Below are positions 45,869 to 57,130 of a stretch of DNA of 64,000 nucleotides, piece by piece (the stretch's first letter is position 1; every line of letters begins with the position of its first letter). A program made the position numbers and the translations under genes. Source of the stretch: Papio anubis (lineage: Eukaryota > Chordata > Mammalia > Primates > Cercopithecidae); assembly GCF_008728515.1 (NCBI RefSeq), contig NC_044985.1, positions 84,545,392 through 84,609,391 of the forward strand, written 5' to 3'. Below the pieces are notes generated by a model. That model was not told the DNA's origin, did no database searches, and worked only from the letters and a program-made list of their open reading frames with translations.

Positions 45869-46167
45869 CCAGACGCGGTGGCTCACACCGGTAATCCCAG
45901 CACTTTGGGAGGCCAAGGTGGGCAGATCACCTGAGGTCGGGAGTTTGAGACCAGCCTGACCAACATGGAGAAACCCCGTCTCTACTAAAAACACAAAATT
46001 ACCCGGTCGTGGGGGCGCATGCCTGTAATCCCAGCTACTCAGGAGGCTGAGCAGGAGAATCGCTTGAACCCGGGAGGCGCAGGTTGCGGTGAGCCGAGAT
46101 CGCGCCATTGCACTCCAGCCTCGGCAACAAAAGTGAAACTTTGTCTCAAAGAATAAATAAATAATAA
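45869..46167 (+). mobile_element. Alu, first of a four-Alu array
   Basis: GGCCAGACGCGGTGG to an (AAAT)n tail. Confidence 0.95.
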
Positions 46168-46168
46168 A

Positions 46169-46402
46169 AATGTCAGCACTTTGGGAGGCCAAGGCAAGAG
46201 TTGCCTGAAGCCAGGAGTTCAAGACCAGCTTGGGCAACAGAGACCCCCATCTCTACAAAAAAAGTAATAAAGCCAAGTGAGCTACTTGGAGACTGAGGAG
46301 GGAGGATTGCTTGAGCCCAGGAATTCAAGGCTGCAGTGAACTATGATCACACTACTGAACTCCAACCTGAGTGACAGAGCAAGACCTTGTCTCTTAAAAA
46401 AA
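46169..46402 (+). mobile_element. 5'-truncated Alu, second of the array
   Basis: It starts at the internal words GTCAGCACTTTGGGAGG and ends TCTCTTAAAAAAA. Parts of the middle are lost. Confidence 0.9.
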
Positions 46403-46403
46403 G

Positions 46404-46680
46404 GCTGGGGATGGTGGTTCATGCCCAGCACTTTGGAAGGCCGAGGCAGGTGGATCACCTGAGGTCAGGAGTTCGAGACCAACCTGGCCAACATGGCGAA
46501 ACTAAAAGTACAAAAATTAGCTGGGCATGGTGGCAGGCACCTGCAATCCCAGCTACTCGGGAGGCTGAGGCAGGAGAATCGCTTGAACCCGGGAGGCAGA
46601 GGTTGCAGTGAGCCGAGATTGTGCCATTGCACTCCAGCCTGGGTGACAGAGTAAAACTCTGTCTCAAAAAAAAAAAAGGA
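46404..46680 (+). mobile_element. Alu, third of the array
   Basis: GGCTGGGGATGGTGG to an A11 tail. It has small deletions in the left arm and linker. Confidence 0.94.
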
Positions 46681-46733
46681 AAAAAGACTGGGACGGGCCA
46701 CTTCTAGTGCCCTTAAAAGGAGAGGTCATGTAG

Positions 46734-47027
46734 GCCGGGCATGGTGGCTCACGCCTATAATCTCAGCACTTTGGGAGGCCAAGGCTGGCGGATCACGAGG
46801 TCAGGAGATAGCAACCATCCCGGCCAACATGGTGAAACCCTGTCTCTACTAAAAATACAAAAATTAGCTGAGCATGGTGGCACGTGCCTGTAATCTCAGC
46901 TACTCGAAAGGCTGAGAGAGGAGAATCGCTTGAACCAGGGAGTTGGAGGTTGCAGTGAGCCGAGATTGTGCCACTGCGCTCCAGCCTTGAGACAGAGTGA
47001 GACTCTGTCTCAAAAAAGACAAAAAGT
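46734..47027 (+). mobile_element. Alu, fourth of the array
   Basis: GGCCGGGCATGGTGG to CTCAAAAAAGACAAAAAG. Confidence 0.95.
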
Positions 47028-47694
47028 CTATTCCCAGCTCTGTGAGGTTTATTCTGAGTTCAAGGCTCCAGTATCAGCCAAGAAAGGGCCCCTCCCTAAG
47101 TTAAATTCCACATCTTTGGACTCTCTCCAAGCTTAAAATTTGAATAATCCTAACGCTTTCCCTTTTTCACCACCAGCCATAGAGATGATTGCTGCATCTT
47201 GCAGTTAGTACCTCTGTAATATGTCAGTATCCCCTCTGGGCCTTTCCAGTTCTCCAGTACGTGTTTTTAAATACTTTCTATTAGATCTCCTTGTTGTAAT
47301 TAGGTTTCGCCTCTTTCCTGACTGGGAAGAATTGGTACCAGGACTGGTCCTATAAAAAAGACTCTCAAAGAGGGTATTTGGGGTTTGGTTTGAACTTAAA
47401 TGCACTGCTGAGATTTTTGCCAGTGGGAAGTGGCATGCTAGGAATTCATGGTGTGGAATACCACATAATTAATCAAATTATCAATGACACAATGAATTAA
47501 GTGCTTTGGGGGATCAAGTGGCTGCTGCATTTGGCCATTATTGCAGTAATGATGACTACAAGGACTTGGAATGGTTGCATCCAAGTACACAAGAGCACCT
47601 ATGGAAAGAAGATAACAAGCTCAGGTCTCTAAACTTTCAACTCAAGACGTGCTTATAAGACCAGAGAGCTTCTGTGATTGCCCTAAAAGAATCT
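47028..47694. other. Intergenic, unassigned sequence
   Basis: The words around 47310-47460 look like an interspersed repeat, but I cannot assign them. No gene is seen. Confidence 0.3.
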
Positions 47695-47904
47695 TATTTT
47701 GTGTAGCCTCAGGACCAGCTGATAGATACAAAATTTAACCATGCCCAGCCAGACAAATTTGAAATCAGCTATTCCAAATATGTTCCAATAACTAAAAGAA
47801 ACAGTCTAAAGAACTGAAAGAAAGATAATGATGTTTCACCAAACAGAATAAGCATTAAAGAGAGAGAAATTGCAAAAAGAACCAAATAGAAATTTCCTGG
47901 TTGA

Positions 47905-48200
47905 GGCCAGGTGTGGTGGCTTATGCCTGTAATCCCAGCACTTTGGGAGGCCGAGGCAGGCAGATCACCTGAGGTCAGGAGTTCGAGACCAGCCTGGCCA
48001 ACATGGTGAAACCCCATCTCTACTAAAAATACAAAAATTAGCCAGGCATGGTGGCAGATGCCTATAATCCCAGTTACTCAGGAGGCTGAGGCAGGAGAAT
48101 CGAACTTGGGAGGCGGAGGTTGCAGTAAGCCAAGATCACGCCAGTGCCCTCCAGCCTGGGCGACAAGAGCAAGACCCCATCTCAAAAAAAAAAAAAAAAA
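47905..48200 (+). mobile_element. Alu in L1M
   Basis: GGCCAGGTGTGGTGG to an A18 tail. The near-duplication AAATTTCC(T/A)G(G/A)TTGA lies on both sides. Confidence 0.95.
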
Positions 48201-48762
48201 TTTCCAGATTGAAAATTGCAATAACTAAAATAATTCACTAGAGGCTCAATATCAGATTTTAAGCTGGCAGAAGAGAGAAGGTGAATGAGAGAAGCTATAT
48301 CAATTGAGATTATCCAGTCTGATAAATAGATAAAAGAACAAAGATGAGAGTCTCAGAGACCTGTGGAACACCATTAAGGATACAAACATGCACATTTGAA
48401 GTCTCGGAAGGAGAGAGAGAAATGGGCAGAAAGAATACCAAAAGGAATAGTAGTTAAAACATTCTAAATTTGATGAAAAACGTTAACGTGCACACCTAAG
48501 AAGATAAGCCAACTCAAGAAGGATAAACTCAAAGAGGTCCACACCTATATTCCGTTATAATCAAAAAGTCAAAAACCAAACACAAAGGGAAACTCATGAA
48601 AGCAGCAATAGAGAAGTGACTCATCATGTACAAGGGATCCTCAATAATATTTAAAGCTGGTTTCTCATCAGAAACGATGGAGGCCAGAAAGCAATGAATG
48701 GGATGACATATTCAAAATGCTGAAAGAAACAGAATGCCAAACAAGAATTTTATGTCCTGCAA

Positions 48763-49079
48763 GGCCGGGCGCAGTGGCTCAGCCTGTAATCCCAGCACTT
48801 TGGGAGGCCGAGGCGGGTGGATCACGAGGTCAGGAGATTGAGACCATCCTGGCTAAACACGTGAAACCCCTGCCTCTACTAAAAAAAAGAAAGAAAAAAT
48901 TAGCCAGGGCGCAGGGTCGTAGTCCCAGAAGCCACTGGGAGGCTGGAGGCAGCAGAGAATGGCATGAACCCTCGGGAGGCAGAGCTTGCAGTGATCTGGC
49001 AGATCAAGGCCTAATTGCCTCCTCCAGCCCGGGCAAATAGAGCAAGACTCCATCTCAAAAAAAAAAAAAAAAAAAAAAG
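48763..49079 (+). mobile_element. AluY-like in L1M, right arm full of small indels
   Basis: The left arm is close to consensus. From about 48905 to 49035 many single- and few-base insertions occur (CTGGAGGCAGCAGAG, CCTCGGGAGGC, GATCTGGCAGATCAAGGC). The target near-duplication AA(G)GAATT(T/C)TAT(G/A)TCCTGCAA flanks it. Confidence 0.9.
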
Positions 49080-49168
49080 GAATTCTATATCCTGCAAACC
49101 TATATTTCAAACATGAAAATAATTAAGACATTCCTACTCAAACAAAACCTGTAAATTTGTCACTAACA

Positions 49169-49490
49169 TATACTTAGTCCATTCCTGCTGCTATAACAAA
49201 ATGCCTTAGACTTAGTAACTTTATACACAATCAAGTCCACAATCAAGATATCAGCCAGCAGATCCAGTTTCTGCTGAGCCCGTTGTCATGGACGGTACTT
49301 CCTATATGTTCTCACATAGTGGAAGTGGCAAAAATGCTAACTTACGACTCTTCTAAGGTAAGGGCATTAATCCCATTCATGAGGGTGAAATCCTCATGAC
49401 TTAATCACTTCCCAAAAGGCCCCACAATTTAGTGATGGGCAGTTAAGATTTCAACATATGACTTTGGGGAAACCATCATTTGAAATGTTC
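49169..49490 (-). mobile_element. MaLR 3' LTR of an antisense provirus
   Basis: Reverse MLT1-type words: 'cttagtccattcctgctgct', 'ggcattaatcccattcatga', 'atgacttaatcacttccca' and 'agatttcaacatatgacttt'. It pairs with the LTR at 51409-52080. The internal region lies between them. Confidence 0.8.
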
Positions 49491-49759
49491 TGCCCTCAAG
49501 GCCCTGGCATTCTGGGCCTGTGATGGGCAGGGTAGCCCCTGAAGACCACTGAAATATCTAGGATCAATCTTCCACGGTTTTGATGAATGGCACCTGGCTT
49601 CCTCTAAGCCATACTAATTTTCTTATCACATGGTTGCTTTGGCCATGTCCTTGATGTTGTCTCCTAAACATACTTTTTCATCTTTATGACTTGGCCAGGC
49701 TGAGAATTTCCCAAATATTTAACTTCTGCTTCCTTTTTGATTACAAATTCCATCTTTAG

Positions 49760-50033
49760 GACAAATGGTACACTCTTGTAATCCTGGGTACTTGAGAAGC
49801 TAGGGTGGGAAGATTGCTTGAGTTCAGGAGTTCAAGACCATCCTGGACAACATAGCAAGACTCCATTTCTTAAAAAAATAGCCAGGCATGGTGGTATGCA
49901 CCTGTAGTCCCAACTACTCAGGAGGACAAGGCTGTAAGATTGCTTGATCCCAGGAGTTTGAAGCTGCAGTCAGTTATGATCCCGCCACTGTACTCCAGCC
50001 TGGGTAACAGCAAGACTCTGTCTCAAAAAAAAA
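49760..50033 (+). mobile_element. AluJ-like in the provirus
   Basis: The 5' end is short and diverged ('acactcttgtaatcctggg'). It ends CTCAAAAAAAAAA, followed by nine G. Confidence 0.9.
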
Positions 50034-50042
50034 AGGGGGGGG

Positions 50043-50342
50043 GCTGGGCGCAGTGGCTCATGCCTGTAATCCCAGCACTTTGGGAGGCCAAGGCAGGTGG
50101 ATCACGAGGTCAAGAGATCAAGACCATCCTGGCTAACACGGTGAAACCCTGTCTCTACTAAAAAATACAAAAAAACTAGCGTGGGTGTGGTGGTGGGCAC
50201 CTGTAGTCCTAGCTACTCGGGAGGCTGAGGCAGGAGAATAGTGTGAACTCAGGAGGCGGAGCTTGCAGTGAGCCGAGATAGTGCCACTGCACTCCAGCCT
50301 GGGCGACAGAGTGAGACTCTGTCTCAAAAAAAAAAAAAAAAA
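50043..50342 (+). mobile_element. AluY-like in the provirus
   Basis: GGCTGGGCGCAGTGG to an A19 tail. It sits directly behind the tail of the preceding Alu. Confidence 0.95.
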
Positions 50343-50492
50343 GAGGAAAATTATATAACTTTAAAAATCTTTGTTTCTCTCTTCTCACATTTTACTATAA
50401 GCAGTCAAGAGAGCCATACTGCACCCTCAACACTTGGCTTACATATTTTGCCTGCCAAGTATTCTATTTAATTACTTATAAATTCTGTCTTC

Positions 50493-50697
50493 TGGGTCAG
50501 GTGCAATGGCACATACATGTAATCCCAGCACTTTGAGAGGCTGAGACAGGTGGATCTCTTCAGCCCAGGAGTTTGAGACCAGCCTGGGCAAGATGGTGAA
50601 ACTTCATCTCTACAAAAAATACAAAAATTAGCTGAGCATGCCATGCACTCCAGCCTGGATGACAGAGTGAGACTATCTCAAAAAAAAAAAAAAAAAG
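50493..50697 (+). mobile_element. Alu with large internal deletion
   Basis: The left arm and linker are present ('aaaaattagctgagcatg'), then a jump to 'ccatgcactccagcctgg' and an A17 tail. About 100 bp of right arm are missing. Confidence 0.92.
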
Positions 50698-51037
50698 TTC
50701 TATTTTCCACAAAACACTAGGACATAAACACAATTCAGCCAAGCCCTTTACCACTTTATAAAAAGGATGGCCTTTCCTCCAGTTTCCAAAAGGATGTTCA
50801 TCATTTCTGTATGACATCTCATCAGAATAGTCTTTATTGTCCATGTTTGTACCACTTAGGTAATCTCTAGAAAGACTGAGGATTTCCTCATGGCACTCCT
50901 CTTCTTCTGAGCCCTCACTAGAATTGTCCTTAGCACTCCATTCCCAGCAAGGTAGCCTTTTTCTATCACGCACTTTAAAACTCTTCCAACCTCTACCCAT
51001 TGCCCAATCCTAAAGCCACTTCCACATTTTTATTTGT

Positions 51038-51357
51038 TTGTTTTTTTGTTTTGTTTTTTGTTTTGTTTTGTTTTTGAAATGGAGTCTCACTTTGTTGCCC
51101 AGGCTGGAGTGCAGTGGGGTAATCTCGGCCTACTGCAACCTCCACCTCCTGGGTTCAAGCAATTCTCCTGCCTTAGCCACCCTAGTAGCTGGGACTACAG
51201 GAACCCTCCACCAAGCCCAGCTAATTTTTGTATTTTTAGTAGAGATGGGGTTTCACCATGTTGGTCAGGCTGGTCTTGAACTCCTGACCTCAAACAATCC
51301 ACCTGCCTCAGCCTCCCAAAGTGCTGGGATTGCAGGCATGAGCCACCACACTTGGCC
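51038..51357 (-). mobile_element. Alu in the provirus
   Basis: A (TTTTG)n tail, then a reverse body ending CACTTGGCC. The target duplication CACATTTTTA lies on both sides. Confidence 0.95.
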
Positions 51358-51408
51358 CACATTTTTAGATATTTGTTATAGAAACACTCCACTTCTGGTA
51401 CCAATTTT

Positions 51409-52080
51409 TGTCTTTGTGCATTCATGATGCTATAACAAAGTATCTTAGACCAATAAATGTATAAACAACAGAAATTTATTGCTCACAGTTCTGGAGGTTG
51501 GAAAGTCCAAGATCAAGGCACCAGCAGATTTGACGTCTAGTGAGAGACTATTCCTCATGGAAGTCGCCTGCTATGTGTCCTCAAATGGCAGAACAAGTAA
51601 ACACATTCTTTCAGCCTCTTTTATAAGACACTAATCCCAAATATGAGGGTGGAACCTTCACGACTTAGTCAATTCACAAAAGGTCCCAATTCTTTTTTTT
51701 TTTTTTTTCTTTTTTTCCTGAGATGGAGTCTCACTCTGTAACCCAGGCTGGAGTGCAGTGGCGTGGTCTCGGCACACTGCAAACTCCACTTCCCGGGTTC
51801 ACGCCATTCTCCTGCCTCAGCCTCCTGAGTAGCTGGGACTACAGGCACCTGCCACCACGCCTGGCTAATTTTTGTATTTTTTGTGGAGACGGGGTTTCAC
51901 TGTGTTAACCAGGATGGTCTTGATCTCCTGACCTCATGATCTGCCCGCCTCGGCCTCCCAAAGTGCTGGGATTACAGGTGTGAGCCACCACGCCCAGCCG
52001 GTCCCAGTTCTTAATACCATCACCCCAGTAGTCAAGATTACAACATATGAACTTCAGGGGAACACATTCAGACTATAGCA
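51409..52080 (-). mobile_element. MaLR 5' LTR of the antisense provirus, split by an Alu
   Basis: Reverse MLT1-type words: 'ctcacagttctggaggttgg', 'aagtccaagatcaaggcacc', 'ttttataagacactaatccc', then after the Alu 'taataccatcaccccagtag' and 'acattcagactatagca'. Confidence 0.85.
51690..51999 (-). mobile_element. Alu inside the MaLR LTR
   Basis: A T-run, then a reverse AluY/S body ending CACGCCCAGCC. GGTCCCA(A/G)TTCTT lies on both sides. Confidence 0.95.
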
Positions 52081-52547
52081 AATACAAAAGAGAGTCTTTC
52101 AGGCTGAAACAAAAGGATACAACTCAAATCCAGTAGACAGTAACTCAAATTTACATGAGGAATTATTTTTTGTTTGTAATTCTTTCTTTTATCTGATTAA
52201 AAAGATAATACATAAGCCAATTAAATTAGAAAACAGTTTTGATGGGCTTATAATTTGTAAAGATGTAATTTGTGTGACAATAATAGCACAAAGAAGCAGA
52301 GAGGGAGCAGAGCTATATAAGAAGTTTTTGCATACTATTGCGATTAGGCTAGCATTATTTCATATATACTAGATTGTTACAAATTAAGATGCTAAAGGTA
52401 ATACTATGACAACTGCTAAGAAAATCATTCATCATTCAAAAAATTACAGAACTAAAATGGCACCCTAAAAAATATCTAACGTAAAAGAAGACATAATGAA
52501 ACAAGAAATGTGTATAAAAAACAAATAGCAAAAATGTATTAAACAGA
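52081..52547 (+). mobile_element. L1M body, right part
   Basis: 'agagtctttcaggctgaaac', 'gatgggcttataatttgtaa', 'tttttgcatactattgcgat' and 'aacaaatagcaaaaatg' continue the L1M order left at 49168. The provirus was therefore inserted into this L1. Confidence 0.78.
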
Positions 52548-52936
52548 GGAAGGAGACAGAGTAAGATGGCCAAATAGAAGGCTCCACTGATCATCCTCCC
52601 TGCAGGAACACCAAATTTGACAACTATCTACACAAAAAAGCACCTTCCTAAGTACAAAAAATCAGGTGAGTGATCATAGTATCCGGTTTTAACTTCAAAT
52701 TATTGCTGGAAGAGGCAATGAAGAGAATAGGAAAGACAGTCTTGAATTGCTAACACCACCCCACCCCCATCTCCCAACAGTGGCCACATGCCACTGGCCC
52801 AGGGTGTGGAGAGGTAATCTGTGAACTTGGGGGAAAGAGGGTGCAGAGTTTGTGGGACTTTATATTGGAACTCAGTGATGACAACACCGGGCAAAACAGC
52901 CAATGTCCATAGAGAAAGCATTTAGAACAGCCCTAG

Positions 52937-53237
52937 TCAGCCAGGCATGGTGGCTCACACCTATAATCCCAGCACTTTGGGAGGACGGGGCAGGTGGATC
53001 GCCTGAGGTCAGTAGTTCAAGACCAGCCTGGCCAACATGGTGAAACCCTGTTTCTACTAAAAATACAAAAATTAGCTGGGTGTGGTGGTGGACACCTGTA
53101 GTCCCAGCTACTCAGGAGGCTGAGGCAGGAGAATCGCTTGAACCCAGGAGGTGGAGGTTGCAGTGAACTGTGATCACATCATTGCACTCCAGCGTGGGTG
53201 ACAGAGCGAGACTCTGCCTCTTAAAAAAAAAAAAAAA
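52937..53237 (+). mobile_element. Alu in L1
   Basis: A perfect target duplication AGAACAGCCCTAG lies at 52924-52936 and 53238-53250. Confidence 0.95.
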
Positions 53238-54176
53238 AGAACAGCCCTAGCCAGAGGGGAATTGCCCATCCCAACAGTCAGAACTTGAACTTGAGTTTCA
53301 GTCAGCCTCACCACCATGAGCTACAGTACTCTGGGGTCCAAAATAAACTGGAAAGCCTATCTTGGCCACAAGGACTGCAACTCCTAGGCAAGTTCTAGTG
53401 CTGTGCTGGGTTCAGGGCCAGTGGACTTGGGGGGCATGCAACCCAGTGGGATACCAGCCAGGGCAGCCAAAAGAGTGCTTGCCTCATCCCTCCCCTAACA
53501 CCAGGTAGTGCAGCTCACAGCTCCAGAAGAGACTCCTTCCTTCCACTTGAGGAGAAGAAAGGGAAGAGTAAAGAGCACTTTGTTTTGCAGCTTGGATACC
53601 AGCTCAGCCACAGTAAGGTAGGGCACCAGGCAGAGCCATGAAGTCCCCATACCAGGCCCTAGCTGCTGGATGACATTACTAGACACACCCTGAGCCTGAA
53701 GGAAACCTATTGCCTTGAAGGGAAGAACCCAGTTCTCACAGGAATTATCACCTGCTGACTAAAGAGCCCTTAGACCCTAAATAATCAGCAGTGGTAGTCA
53801 GGTAATACCTGCCGTGAGCCTTGGGTGAGACGCTGAGACAGACTTCAGGTGTGACCCAGCATATTCACAGCTGTGGTGACTGTGAGGAGACGCTTGCTTG
53901 AGCAATACAGAGGGAAAAATCAAGGGAACTTTGTGTTGCAAATTAGGTACCAGCTTGGGCACAGTGGGGAAGAGTAGCAAGTGAGTTATTGGGGTTCCCA
54001 GTTCCAGGCCTTAGCTCTTGGATGGCATTTCTAGACCTACCCTGAGACAGAGGGAAGCCCACTACCCTGAAGGATGAGTCCCAAGCCTGGTAACATTCAC
54101 CAAAAGCTGACTGAAGAGCCCTTGGGCCTTAAGTAAACATTGGTGGTACACTGGCAGTGCTCCCCGTGGGCCTTTG

Positions 54177-55169
54177 TGTAGGGAAAAGAGAGATCAGACT
54201 CTTACTGTGTCTATGTGGAAAAGGAAGACATAAGAAACTCCATTTTGATCTGCACTAAGAAAAATTGTTTTGCCTTGAGATGCTGTTAATCTGTAACTTT
54301 AGCTCCAACCCTGTGCTCACAGAAACATGTGCTGTATGGAATCAAGGTTTAAGGGATCTAGGGCTGTGCAGGATGTGCCTTGTTAACAATATGTTTACTG
54401 GCAGTATGCTTGCTAACAGTCATCGCCATTCTCCATTCTCGATTAACCAGGGGCACAATGCACTGCGGAAAGCCGCAGGGACCTCTGCCCAAGAAAGCCA
54501 GGTATTGTCCAAGGTTTCTCCCCTCTGAGACAGCCTGAGATATGGCCTTATGGGAAGGGAAAGACCTGACTGCCCCCTAGCCCAACACCCGTAAAGGGTC
54601 TGTGCTGAGGAGGATTAATAAAAGAGGAAGGCCTCTTGCGGTTGAGACAAGAGGAAGGCCTCCGTCTCCTGCATGTCCCTGGGAACAAATGTCTCAGTGT
54701 AAAACCCGATCGTACATTTGTTCTATTCTGAGATAGGAGAAAACCACCCTGTGGCTGGAGGCAAGATATGCTGGCGGCAACGCTGCTCTGTTACTCTTTG
54801 CTACACTGAGATGTTTGGGTGGAGAGAAGCATAAATCTGGCCTATGTGCACATCCCGGCATAGTACCTTTCCTTGAACTTATTTGTGACACAGATTCCTT
54901 TGCTCCCATGTTTTCCTGCTGATCTTCTCCCCACTATCACCCTGTTCTCCTGCTGCATTCCCCTTGCCAAGATAGTGAAAATAGTAACCAATAAATATTG
55001 AGGGAACTCAGAGACCGGGGCTGGTGCAGGTCCTCCGTATGCTGAGCGCCAGTCCCCTGGGCCCACGGTTCTTTCTCTATACTTTGATTCTGTGTCGTCT
55101 TTCTTTTCTCAGTCTCTCTTCCCACCTGACAAGAAATACCCACAGGTGTGGAGGGGCTGGCCCCCTTCA
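54177..55169 (+). mobile_element. Solo LTR of HERV-K (HML-2, LTR5) type
   Basis: It starts TGTAGGGAAAAGAGAGATCA and ends GGCCCCCTTCA. The inner words match LTR5-type LTRs: 'gaaactccattttgatctgc', 'ggcctcttgcggttgagac', 'cctgcatgtccctgggaac' and 'tgtctcagtgtaaaacccga' (TATA-like region). A poly(A) signal region (CAATAAATATTGAGGG) and 'tttctctatactttgattct' follow. A perfect 6-bp target duplication CCTTTG lies at 54171-54176 and 55170-55175. No internal region is present, so it formed by LTR-LTR recombination. A related HML group is possible. Confidence 0.85.
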
Positions 55170-55895
55170 CCTTTGGTGGTAGTGGTGGACATGGGAAGAG
55201 ACTCCTCTGCCCAGGGAAAGGGGAAGGAAGAGAGGGAAGGACTTTGTCTTGTGGTTTCGGTGCCAGCTTAGCCACAGTAGAATAGAGCACCAGGTAGATT
55301 TCTAAGGTTTCTGACTCCAGACCCTGGCTTCTGGACAGCATCTCTGGACCTGCCTGGGGCCCAAGGGAGCTTGCCTCCCTAAAGGGAAGGACGGACCGGC
55401 TTTATCATCTGCTGACTGTAGAGCTCTAAGGCCTTGAGTGAACATAGGTGACAGCCAGGTAGTGGGTACAGCTGGCCTTGGCTGAGACCCAGTGCAATGC
55501 TGGTTTCAGGTCTGACCCAGCACAGTCCCAATAGTGATAGTGGCCACAGGGGTGCTTTTGTCACCCCTCCCCCAGCTCCAGGCAACTCAGCACAGACAGA
55601 GAGACTCCATTTGTCTGGGAGAAAGTAAGGGAAAAGAACGGGAGTCTCTGCCTGGTAATCCTGAGAATTCTTCCAGATCTTATCCAAGGCCACCAAGGCA
55701 GTACGTCTACAAGTCTGCAAGAACCGCAGTGTTATTGGGCTTGGGTTACCAAGATGCAGATATAGTTACAGTGACCAAAAACTTAGAGCATAACACCCAA
55801 GTCACTTCAAATACCTGGAGAGCCTTCCCAGGAAGGACAGATACAAATAAGTCCAGACTGCAATATACACCTAACTCTTTTTTTCTTATCTCTTC

Positions 55896-56207
55896 TCTTT
55901 TGGTTTTTTTTTTTGAGACAGAGTCTCACTCTGTTACCAAGGTTGGAGTGCTGGAGTGCTGGAGTGCTGTGGCACAGTCACGGCTCACCGCAGCCTCAAT
56001 CTCCCAGGCTCAGGTGATCCACCTCAACCTCCTGAGCAGCTGGGGCTACAGGAGCACACCACCATGCCTGGCTAGTTTTCTGTATTTTTACTAGAGATGG
56101 GGTTTCACCACATTGCCCAGGCGGGTCTCAAACTCTTGGGCTTAGCGATACACCACCTTGGCCTCCCAAAGTGCTGGGATTACAGGCACGAGCCACTACA
56201 CCCAATC
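55896..56207 (-). mobile_element. Alu in L1, with a GGAGTGCT triplet-copy
   Basis: A reverse Alu body in which GGAGTGCT is repeated three times (about 55946-55970). The flanks share ATAC(A)CCTAACT. Confidence 0.93.
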
Positions 56208-56512
56208 AATACCTAACTATTAACAAAAAATAAAAAATAATTTTAAAAATACATAACTCTTCAATGCCCAGACACCAACAACCACCTGTAAGCATCAAGA
56301 TCATCCAGGAATGCATGACCTCACCAAATGAACTAAATAAGGCACCAGGGATCGATGCTAGAGGGACAGAGATATGTGATCTTTCAGGCAAATAATTCAA
56401 TAGAGCTGTTTTGAGGAAACTCAAAGAAATTCAAGATAACACAGAGAAGGATTTCAGAATCCTTCAGAGAAATTTTAAAAAGGCATTGAAATAATAACTT
56501 TTTAAAAATTTG

Positions 56513-56815
56513 TTTTGTTTTGTTTTGTTTTTGAGACAGAGTTTCGCTCTTATTGCCCAGGCTGGAGTGCAATGGTGCAATCTCGGCTCATGGCAACCTC
56601 CATCTCCCAGGTTCAAGCGATGCTCCTGCCTCAGCCTCCTGAGTAGCTGGGATTACAGGCATGCACCACCACGCCCGGCTAATTTTGTATTTTCAGTGGA
56701 GACAGGGTTTCTCCATGTTGGTCAGGCTGGTCTCAAAATCCCAACTTCAGGTGATCCACCCGCCTTGGCCTCCCAAAGTGCTGGGATTATAGGCGTGAGC
56801 CACCGCGCCTGGCCC
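56513..56815 (-). mobile_element. Alu in L1, first of three
   Basis: A (GTTTT)n tail, then a reverse body ending CGCGCCTGGCC. Confidence 0.95.
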
Positions 56816-56828
56816 TTTTATTTTTATT

Positions 56829-57119
56829 TTTATTTTTTTGAAATGGAGTCCCGCTCTGTCGCCCAGGCTGGAGTACAGTGGCGCGATCTCGGCTCACTGC
56901 AAGCTCCGCCTCCCGGGTTCATGCCATTCTCCTGCCTCAGCCTCCTGAGTAGCTGGGACTACAGGCGCCTGCCACCACGCCCAGCTAATTTTTGTATTTT
57001 TAGTAGAGAAGGGGTTTCACCACGTTAACCAGGATGGTCTCGATTTCCTGACCCTGTGATCTGTCTGCCTTGGCCTCCCAAAGTGCTGGGATTACAGGCG
57101 TGAGTCACTGCGCCTGGCC
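56829..57119 (-). mobile_element. AluY-like in L1, second of three
   Basis: A (TTTTA)n tail, then GAAATGGAGTCCCGCTCTG to CTGCGCCTGGCC. Confidence 0.95.
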
Positions 57120-57130
57120 CAATAACTATT

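Larger units (their letters stand above)
47695..49168 (+). mobile_element. L1M body, left part (split by two Alus)
   Basis: Landmarks are 'aatatgttccaataactaaaa', 'gaattcactagaggctcaat'-like text, 'gaaggtgaatgagagaagct', 'aactcatgaaagcagcaata', 'cagaaacgatggaggccaga' and 'aaatgctgaaagaaacagaa'. This is the order of an old L1 between ORF1 and ORF2. The element continues after the provirus at 52081. Confidence 0.82.
49491..51403 (-). mobile_element. MaLR provirus internal region, split by four Alus
   Basis: Non-Alu sequence between two same-orientation MaLR LTRs. A primer-binding-site-like word, TGGTACCAGAAGTGG (minus, 51403-51389), sits 5 bp inside the right LTR, as expected next to the 5' LTR. 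A minus-strand frame from 51000 down to about 50700 is open for roughly 100 codons outside Alu. Its residues (FGNWRKGHPFYKV, then GLAELC) resemble gag-like remnants of MaLR elements as I remember them. It is an ancient, non-coding remnant; pol-like sequence is absent, as is normal for MaLR. Confidence 0.7.
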
